Shown: in pieces, positions 1-6,686 of the stretch | Numbering within the stretch: position 1 is the stretch's first letter | Layout of the letters: each line of letters starts with the position of its first letter | NCBI GenBank assembly: GCA_900088475.1 | Contig: FLMG01001347.1 | Span: 28,442 to 40,007, forward strand | Source of the DNA: Hyphochytrium catenoides | Lineage: Eukaryota; Sar; Hyphochytriomycetes; Hyphochytriales; Hyphochytriaceae | Direction: 5' to 3' | Length of the DNA stretch: 11,566 bases | Position numbers and translations under genes: made by a program | The notes under the pieces: generated by a model | The model's database searches: none | The model's input: the letters and a program-made list of their open reading frames with translations, nothing else | What the model was told of the DNA's origin: nothing

Positions 1-1130
1 TCTCTCTCTCTCTCTCCTTTTCGCTCGCTCGCTCGCTATCTCTCTCTCTCGTGGCTCTCTTTTTTAGTAGGGTTGGTGAACGAAGAAGGAAGTAGTAGCA
101 CTTCTCTTCTCATTCTTTGCTGCTATTAGTTCTCTTTCTCCGTCATTATCACTGCCTGGCAAGCAGCAGCTCGGGAGACAAAGAATGACACTCCTCTTCT
201 CCTCCTCCTCTTGATGATTCTCACTCCTGCTTTTCCTTTGTTTCTTTTGATCTTTCTTCTCACCAGCTCTCTTCTCTTTTTTCTTCGTTCTCTCTTCCCT
301 CTTTCTTTCTTCTCTTTTGCTCTAATCTCATCTGCTTCCGCACTGAGATGGTAGCAGTCTCTTCTCCCTCTGTCTGTTTGCCTCTTTTTTCATTCTTCTC
401 TCCTTTCTTCTTGTTATCGTTCTTTTCTTCTTCTTCTTCTATTGCTGGCTGCTGCCTTCTTCTGTTTCTTTCTTTTTCAGTGTTCTTCCACCTCTTCTCT
501 TCTTCTCTTCATCATCTCCTTGTTGTTCTTCTTCTATTTGTTGGTAGCCTCTCCTTGTTGCTGTCTCTCTTCTTTCTCGCTTCTCTCCTCGATTCCTTCG
601 AGGTTCGCTGTTTTCTTCTACACTATCTAATTTTCTTTCTCTCTCTTCTCTCCCGATATTTTTTGCTCTTTTGTACTTTCTGTCTCTCTTGCCCCTCCTT
701 CTCTCTTCTCTCTTTCTCTCTCTCTCTTTCTCTCCCACTTAACACAACCCTCTCACTCTCTCTCGCGCGCTCTCTCCCGACGCAACTCTTCTCTCTCTTT
801 CTCCCTCTCTTTCGATCTCTCTTTTTTTTGTTGCTGCATTCTTCATCAACTCCTTCTTCAAGTTCTCATCCTCTCTGTCTCTCTCCCCCTCCCGCCCCTC
901 ACCCCCACACTCTCTCTCTCTCTTTCTCTCTCTCTTCTCTTCAGTCTCCTTCTTTTCTGCTGCGTTCTTAATTATCTGTTTCACGTTCTCCTCTCTCTTC
1001 ATATGCAGCTCTTGACTCTGGTCGTTATGTCTTCAACGGCTATTCCCTCCTTTTCTAACTACTCTGTCTCTCAACATCCCCCACCGCTTCTGCGTCCTGA
1101 TGATTCTATGTGAGAAGATCTGTACTTCTC
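1..1130. other. Pyrimidine-rich low-complexity region, no supported gene
   Basis: The plus strand is dominated by CT, CTT and CTTCTT runs. The long open frames on it (for example 348-971) translate to Ser/Leu/Phe strings with no recognisable domain and are composition artefacts. By analogy with the five resolved introns in this window it could be intron of an unseen plus-strand gene. The 1010-1113 stretch after a CATATGCAG is more complex and stays open to a TGA at 1111, but nothing in it is recognisable. About 60-200 is also less repetitive, again without a recognisable product. Confidence 0.5.
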
Positions 1131-1237
1131 CTCAATGAAAGGAGAAGGGTAAATTGAGGGACACACAGCAGACGGACGGGAGAGAGACACGCAGAAGAGA
1201 GAGAGAAAGATTCACAGAGAGTAGAAGATAGAGAGAC

Positions 1238-1424
1238 AGAGAAGAGAGGAGAAAGAAGAGAAAGAGAAGGAGGAAGAAGAGAAAGAGAAGGAGGGAGAGA
1301 AAGACAAGGAGGAAGAAGAGAAAAAGGAGGAGGAAGAAGAGAAAGAGAAGGAGGAAGAGAAAGAGAAGGAGGAAGAGAAAAAGGAGGAGGAAAGGAAGGA
1401 GGAAGAAGAAGAAAAGAAGAAGAG
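1238..1424 (+). repeat. Long polypurine tract
   Basis: Over 187 nt there is a single pyrimidine, the C at 1305. Positions 1306-1424 are 119 consecutive purines. The tract is a degenerate higher-order array of GGAGGAAGAAGAGAAAGAG-like blocks rather than a clean dinucleotide. Translations in any frame are Lys/Glu/Arg or, on the other strand, Ser/Phe/Leu strings. Confidence 0.9.
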
Positions 1425-1517
1425 TAAGAGAAGGAAGCAGAGAAAGAGAAGGAAGAAGAGAAAGAGAAGGAGGAAGAGAAAGAGACATAGGAAGAAGAGA
1501 AAGAGAAGGAGGAAGAA

Positions 1518-1591
1518 GATAGAGGAAGAGAAGGATGAAGAAGGGAACGAGAAAGATAGAGGAAGAGAAGGATGAAGAAGAGAACGAGAAG
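1518..1591. repeat. 37-bp tandem duplication, two copies
   Basis: Copy one is 1518-1554 and copy two 1555-1591. Both begin GATAGAGGAAGAGAAGGATG and differ at about two positions. The unit contains T and C positions, so it is more than chance similarity within purine-rich sequence. It reads like recent slippage or unequal exchange. Confidence 0.8.
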
Positions 1592-1640
1592 GAGGAAGAG
1601 AAGAGTGGTGAGAGAAAGCAAGAAAGAGGTGGTCCTTAAC

Positions 1641-2040
1641 AACGCTATCTATGGTGGGGCTGTTATCACCTCGATGAAGGCGACTAGCGAGTGACAACAA
1701 CATAGCTTCTTCCTCTTCTTCTCTCTCCATTTCTCTCTCTTTCCTCCTCGTTTCTCCCTCATCACTTTTCCTTACTTCCTTCTTCCTTTTATGTTTGCTC
1801 ATCATTCAGCACTCTTTCTTCTCTTTCTTCTTCTTCTTCTTCTTTTCTTCTTCTCTCTCTGCTCGTTCTTCTTCTTCCTTCTTTGCCAGGTTTCCTCCTC
1901 TGTGAGAGGAGAGAAATGAAGAGAGACAAAATAAATGGTAGGAGGGAGAGATAGAAGAAGAGACAATCCTTCTTTCTTCCTTTCAACGACGGTTCTCAAC
2001 ACAATAATCCACAAAGATTTACGACGATTTCTGGAGACAT
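1641..2040. other. Mixed low-complexity region with a possible minus-strand exon
   Basis: On the minus strand a frame opens at 1805 and runs through a Lys/Arg/Glu-rich stretch into more complex sequence (AMLLSLASRLHRGDNSPTID, encoded near 1710-1650). A donor-like GAG|GTGATAAC lies within it at about 1668. Upstream, at about 1908, a CTCTCACAG acceptor-like site is present. This has the layout of an exon between CT-rich introns, but no domain is recognisable and the reading frames on either side do not join convincingly. Confidence 0.2.
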
Positions 2041-2253
2041 GAGCTACAATGCTTTTGTTTACACTTCCTATCTATTTGAATATTGGGGTATCTCACTCCT
2101 CATTCACCTGTTATTAACCGTTTAATATGGAACACTGTCTTGTAGGTGTAGGCTCTGACTCTGGCAGAAGTACTGACAGACGTCTGCCCCTATAACTCTA
2201 AGTCCTGACAATCTCAGGAAGCAAGAGATTCCCCTCTCATACTCTCTCCTTCT

Positions 2254-2257
<4 letters not shown>
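2041..2257. other. Unique-sequence intergenic stretch upstream of the RNase H gene
   Basis: This is one of the few non-repetitive, relatively AT-rich noncoding stretches in the window. It carries a perfect 10-bp palindrome CAGACGTCTG at 2177-2186, and GGCAGA (2163-2168) pairs with TCTGCC (2183-2188). No tRNA or ORF with recognisable content is seen. It could hold upstream control sequence for the gene starting at 2691, but the sequence alone does not show that. Confidence 0.3.

Positions 2258-2296
<39 letters not shown>
2258..2296 (+). repeat. (CT)n microsatellite
   Basis: About 39 nt of uninterrupted alternating C and T, about 400 nt upstream of the RNase H start codon. It is complementary to the (GA)n tract at 2644-2685. 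Confidence 0.9.
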
Positions 2297-2299
<3 letters not shown>

Positions 2300-2640
2300 T
2301 TCCACCTCGAGCTCTCTCTCTCTCTCTAGCATCACTCTCCTCTCTCTTCTGTCTTTTGCTCCAGACCTCCCAATACCAACTTCCTGCCACCTTCAGAGAG
2401 GAAGAGAGAGAGAGAGTGAGAGAGAGGAAAGGGAGAGCGGACAATCAGCCTGAAGAGGTCAGAATACGAAGAGAAGAAACGCAGGGCGTTACTAAAGGCA
2501 ATAAAGAAGAGAAACAGGAGGAGGAGGAGGACCAAGAGAGAGAGAGAGAGGAAGAGCGGAGAAAAAGAGCTCCAAGGAAGAGAGAGGAAAGAGGCCAGAC
2601 AACAGGGGGCATACGAAGAATTAACGGGAACAGGGAGAGA

Positions 2641-2643
<3 letters not shown>

Positions 2644-2685
<42 letters not shown>
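2644..2685 (+). repeat. (GA)n microsatellite abutting the RNase H start codon
   Basis: About 42 nt of uninterrupted GA ends five bases before ATG at 2691 and is probably the end of the 5' leader. The reading frame passing into the gene from here would encode Arg-Glu repeats but has no Met of its own after the TAA at 2622. Confidence 0.9.
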
Positions 2686-2688
<3 letters not shown>

Positions 2689-2690
2689 AG

Positions 2691-2999
2691 ATGAAGAAGA
2701 TCTATGCAGTCGCTCGAGGTCGCCGGCCAGGTCTCTATAACAGCTGGGAAGATTGCAAGAGAGAGGTGGAAGGATTCCCTGGTGCAGTCTTCAAAGCATT
2801 CAAGACAGAGGAAGAAGGAGAGACATTCCTGCGGACATGCAGAAGAGAGAGAGAGAGACAAGAAGGAGAGAGAGTTCCTCTTGGGAAGAGAACAGGAGAG
2901 AGAGAAGAAGATGCAGAAGAGAAGAGGAGGAAGGGCAATGATACAAGGTACGCTTTCTCTTTCTTTCCTCTTTTCTCTCTCTTCCTCTCTATAACTCGT

Positions 3000-3048
<49 letters not shown>

Positions 3049-3312
3049 CGTTTGCCTTGGCGCTCCCTTCTTTTATTTCTCTCTCTCTCTCTCTGCGTCT
3101 CTCTCTGTGTCTCTCTCTGTCTCTATCCCGCACTCCCAATCGTCCTCGCGCTCTCTCCTGTCTTTTCTTTGCTTCTCTCTCTCTTTCTCCCTCCTCTCTC
3201 TCTCTCTTCCTCTCCCTTTTTATCTCTCTCTCTTCTTCTTTCTCTCTCGCTCTTTCGTCTTCATGGAAGGCTTTCAACGCTTTCCTGCTCGCACCTTAAC
3301 ACACCTTCCTCC

Positions 3313-3372
<60 letters not shown>

Positions 3373-4901
3373 GTGTCTCTCTTTCTGTCTCTCTCTCTCT
3401 TGCCCTATTAGTTCAGTTCCCTCTACTTCTTCCGGGGAGAAAAAGATTTGGATCGTCCTCAGTTTTAAGGAAGGGCCTGGAGAGGAGAGAGGCTCCATCG
3501 CCTCTTTCAGTACGTTAGTCTATGAAGCACAGGGCAGCTCTTCTCTCTCTCTTTCTCTCTCTCTTCCCCAGCTTCCGACTTGGATGGCAATGGAATGGAA
3601 AACGGGGAAGAGAACTTTAGAAGAATCTCTCTATGAGGCTTTGTATGACGCTCTTGCGGAGATTAGAGAGAGAGAAAAGAGAGAGTCTCTCTCTCCTTGT
3701 TCCTCTTCTTCTTCGTCTAGGTCTCTCTCTCCCTCGCTCTCCGGCAAGCATCGTAGCTTGGTGCTGATAACAGAGGAGAACCCTCAGTGCCTGGCCATTC
3801 TTCAGCGCTTGCAAAATCGGCAAAAGGAGAGAGAGGGAGAGAAGAAGAGTTCCAACGGCCACGCCTCTCTCTCTCTCTCTCGCTTGCAGGACGATGTTGC
3901 GCAGCTTTTGAGTTTTTACCATAACGTTGAAATCTCTCTCTCTTCGCTCTCTTCCTCCTCTCTCTCTTCTTCTCCCGTTGGCTCTTCCCCTGCAGAAGGG
4001 AAAGAAGAGAGAGAGAGATCTCTATCTCTCTTTCTCTCTATGCTGCAGCAGGCCAGAAGCTTGGCTGAGCTGGCAGAAGAGACAAGAACCACTGTGAAAG
4101 GACCTACCAGCGTGGAAGGTACCCTTTGACGCTTCTCTCTCTCTCTTCGCCCATCTCTCTCTGTCTTCCTTTTCTTTTTCTTTTGTTTGGCCTCTCTCTC
4201 CCTCTCTATCTATGAATCTGTCTCTATCTTTCTAACTCGTATGCTCCCCAGTTCTCCTATTTGCCAGGCTCTCTCTTCTTCTTCCGAGATTCTCTTTCAC
4301 TCTCTCTCTCCCTTTCTCTCTCTTTTTGGTCTCTCGCTGTTTGGTGTTTGCTGTCCGGCTCTTTTTTCTGTCACTAAGTCATCTCTCTCTCTCCCTTTCT
4401 TTCTCATATACGCGCCTTCTTTCTCTCTGGCGCGCGCTCCCTCTCTCTCTCTCTCTCTCGCTCTCTCTCTCATCACAGCAAGCGGACTCACAACGTCCAT
4501 CCGGAAGATTCTGCAACCTCTTTCTCTCTCTTCTCCTCTTCCTCCTCGCAACTCATTAGCCTCTCTCCCTTCCCCTTTCTCTCCCTCTCTCTCTCCCTCT
4601 CTCTCTTCTCGGCGGTGTTTAGTCCGCTTTGATGGCGGTTCGAGAGGGAATCCCGGGCCTGCAGGCTGTGGCTCTGTCCTTTATGAGCTGAGAGAGAGAG
4701 AGAGAAAGAGAGAAGAGAGAGAGAGAGAGGAAGAGAGAGTGAAGGTGAGAGAGAAAGGGAGATGGTTGGGAGAGAGAGAGACGAATAATGTTGCGGAGTA
4801 TCACGGCTTTCTTGACGGTCTTTCTATGGCTTTGGAGGGCAAATATACGGACATCACTATAGAGGGAGACAGCATGCTCGTCATCAAACAGGTAAACAAA
4901 C

Positions 4902-4940
<39 letters not shown>

Positions 4941-5370
4941 AACAGGGGAGAGAGCAATAAGGGGCCAAAATGATCGAGAGGGACAGGCAAAAAGACAGAG
5001 AATGACAGGGAGAGAGAGAGAGAGAGAGAGAAGAAAGAAAGGAAGAGAGAGTAAAAGGAGGAACACGAGGAAACGAGAGAGTGAGAGAGAGAAATATAGA
5101 GGAGAGGGGAAGAGAGGGACAGAAGGAGAGAAAGAGGGAGAGAGTAGGCTGAGGGGAGAGTTCGGAAGGTGAGCCATCGAGAAGTTAGGGTGCTAGGGAG
5201 AAGAGGAGAGAGGAAAGTAAGCTGGAGGTGCAGGAGAGAAGGAAAGATTTGTGCCAAGAGAGAGGAAACAGAAGAAACAGTGCAGCCTAATCTCTTACCG
5301 AGCTCAAGAAAGGAGATGGACTTTAGAGAGACAAGAGACCAGACAGAGCAAAGGGAGAGAGAGAGGGAGC

Positions 5371-5411
<41 letters not shown>

Positions 5412-5521
5412 AGATGAAACTGCAAAAACAAGAAAGAGATGGAGGGAGGTGCAACTGAAGAGCCGTTTGTTGACGGTTGAACGGTGGACTCTCTCTCTTG
5501 ACGTACCTTATTCTTATTCTC

Positions 5522-5567
<46 letters not shown>

Positions 5568-5764
5568 TTTTCTTTCAGGTCTCAGGAGAATGGCAGGTCA
5601 AACATCCGAATCTTCTTTCTCTCTCTATCCGGGCTCGACAGCTCTTGGAGAAGATTCCTAAGTGTGTCCTGCGGCATATTCCCCGAGAAGAAAATCAAGA
5701 GGCAGACGCGCTGGCAAACAGAGCGATGACGACCAGACAGAGCTTTGAAAATGACTGCAGATAA
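2691..5764 (+). CDS. Ribonuclease H1-like protein: hybrid-binding domain, degenerate RNase H-like module, active RNase H domain (4 exons)
   Basis: Predicted to cut the RNA strand of RNA-DNA hybrids. Exons are 2691-2947, 3412-4118, 4479-4891 and 5579-5764; the joins preserve frame (phases 2, 1, 0) and give 520 aa ending in TAA. Residues 4-47 are a hybrid-binding (viroplasmin-type) domain with the marks YAVARGRRPG, SWEDC and VEGFPGAVFKAF. Residues 98-315 resemble a decayed RNase H fold. Residues 368-509 are an RNase H domain with FDGGSRGNPGPAG (D373), TNNVAEY (E428), GDS (D452) and REENQEADALAN (D502), so all four acids are present. It lacks the basic protrusion of animal RNase H1 and resembles plant and bacterial forms. 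Residues 393-421 are mostly an Arg/Glu insert encoded by GA-rich DNA. The start is the first in-frame ATG after a TAA at 2622 and lies where the family normally begins. Exon 2 is the least certain part; the family assignment is firm. Confidence 0.88.
3007..3046 (+). repeat. (CT)n microsatellite in RNase H intron 1
   Basis: About 40 nt of alternating C and T on the sense strand, inside the first intron and about 365 nt before its acceptor. Confidence 0.9.
3313..3369 (+). repeat. (CT)n microsatellite before the intron 1 acceptor
   Basis: About 57 nt of CT with one TTT interruption near 3331. It lies 42 nt upstream of the intron 1 acceptor, in the place of a polypyrimidine tract. Confidence 0.9.
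4119..4478 (+). other. Intron 2 of the RNase H gene (phase 1)
   Basis: The donor GAAG|GTACCC closely matches the intron 1 donor. The acceptor is CATCACAG|CAAGC, preceded by a CT run. It splits a GCA alanine codon. Other AGs in this stretch (for example after CCCC near 4250 and TTGCC near 4267) give the wrong phase. Length 360 nt. Confidence 0.75.
5375..5410 (+). repeat. (GA)n microsatellite in RNase H intron 3
   Basis: About 36 nt of GA on the sense strand. It is complementary to the (CT)n tract at 5527-5564 in the same intron. Confidence 0.9.
5527..5564 (+). repeat. (CT)n microsatellite before the intron 3 acceptor
   Basis: About 38 nt of CT ending 14 nt before the acceptor AG. It probably serves as, or overlaps, the polypyrimidine tract. 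Confidence 0.9.
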
Positions 5765-6686
5765 CGAAATGAAGAGAACAAAGAGAGAGAGAGAGAGAGA
5801 GACAGACAGGGAGGTGTTCCGCCCTAGGTAAAGTATGCCTTTTATTTATCCTGAGAAAGTGTTTCCTCTCCCCTTCCCCTCTCCTCTCTGCTCATAATAA
5901 GTTGACCTCAGACTGACAAAGAAGGAGAGAGGAAGGGAAGAGAGAAAGAAAGGCGAGAGAGAGAGAGAACAGGATAAGCAGCGAAGCATGGGAAAGGGTT
6001 GACAAACAAAACTGACGCTAGAGGAAGAGAAGCAGAGAAGAGATACATGAGTCAAGAGGGACTAACGGAGAAAAAATGCCTAAATAAAGAGAAAGAGAGC
6101 ATAGTTTGACGAGAGAGAAGAGCGCTATAGAAAGCTGTCGATATAGTAATGAAAACGAGTGAAAAAAGAGAAGCACACTACTGAGAAAGAAAGAGACTTT
6201 TTGACGAGAGAGAGAGAGAGAGAGAGAGAACTCTTTGGCCCGCAAATAAGAGAAAAGGTGCGAGGTGGGAGATATCCAGGAGAGGGAGGGAAAGAGAGAG
6301 AAGAGTCAGGGAAAGAAGCTTAGAAAATAGGGCCGTCGTTATATAAGACCAAGGGGATGGGAGAGGGACAACAAAGCGGAGGAAGGAAGGAGGGGAAGAA
6401 AAGAGTAAGAGAAAGAGCCAAATTTTACAGGAGGAAGACAAGAGAGGGAGATAGATGGACAGAAGGCAAGCGAGTAGCACGAGAGGACAGCGACAGGCAG
6501 ACAAGACAATGGATAAGGAGAAAGCACGAAAGAGAGCGCGGAAAAGCACGAGACCCAAAGAGAGAGAGAGACAAAGAGAGAAGTGAAAGAGAGTATGAGA
6601 AGAGAGAGAGGTTGGATAGAAGAGAAGGATATGCCACGGCGGACTGCTAAGAGAAAATAAATAGATTAGTGCTATGACTCGTCCCC
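5765..6686. other. Convergent intergenic region, purine-rich on the plus strand
   Basis: The region lies between the 3' ends of the RNase H gene (+) and the LRR-kinase gene (-). It is mostly GA-rich with scattered short (GA)n runs. AATAAA occurs on the plus strand at 6083-6088 and 6656-6661, and on the minus strand (TTTATT on plus) at 5841-5846. Any of these could be poly(A) signals, but spacing alone does not decide. A 97-codon Arg/Glu-rich ORF at 6357-6650 (+) has no recognisable domain. Confidence 0.5.

Larger units (their letters stand above)
2948..3411 (+). other. Intron 1 of the RNase H gene (phase 2)
   Basis: The donor is AAG|GTACGC and the acceptor is CTATTAG|TTC. It splits an AGT serine codon and joins the hybrid-binding exon to the middle module in frame. 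The 464-nt interior is almost entirely C and T on the sense strand, with (CT)n runs at about 3007-3046 and 3313-3369. A later AG at 3415-3416 would break the frame. Confidence 0.75.
4892..5578 (+). other. Intron 3 of the RNase H gene (phase 0)
   Basis: CAG|GTAAAC to TTTCTTTCAG|GTC interrupts the RNase H fold just after the GDS motif, restoring the run VIKQ-VSGEWQ. The first four fifths of the 687 nt are purine-rich, with (GA)n at about 5375-5410. The last part is pyrimidine-rich, with (CT)n at about 5527-5564. The protein motifs on both sides leave little doubt about the splice. Confidence 0.9.

Noticed and set aside
348-971. 207-codon plus-strand ORF rich in Ser, Leu and Phe
   Set aside because: It is a translation of CT-type simple sequence with no complex segment or motif. 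Stop codons rarely arise in such DNA, so length is not evidence.
1106-1642. Overlapping minus-strand ORFs of Ser/Phe/Leu composition
   Set aside because: They are read from the polypurine block in more than one frame with similar lengths, which is typical of repeat artefacts.
2735-3277. 180-codon minus-strand Arg/Glu-rich ORF
   Set aside because: It is the antisense of RNase H exon 1 and its CT-rich intron.
3514-3570. Possible small intron, donor AC|GTTAGT and acceptor CCCCAG, inside RNase H exon 2
   Set aside because: Donor phase 2 and acceptor phase 0 do not match, so splicing would shift the frame and lose the middle module.
4630-4650. GGTTCGA resembling a tRNA T-loop
   Set aside because: It encodes part of the RNase H motif FDGGSRGNPG. 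No acceptor or anticodon stems surround it.
4619-5431. 270-codon minus-strand ORF
   Set aside because: It is antisense to the RNase H catalytic exon and intron 3. Its translation is Ser/Leu repeat sequence.
6340-6661. TATATAA at 6340-6346, ATG ORF 6357-6650 and AATAAA at 6656 read as a small gene
   Set aside because: The TATA sequence ends only 10 nt before the ATG, too close for a normal start site. The 97-codon product is Arg/Glu-rich without a motif, and the strand composition is background.
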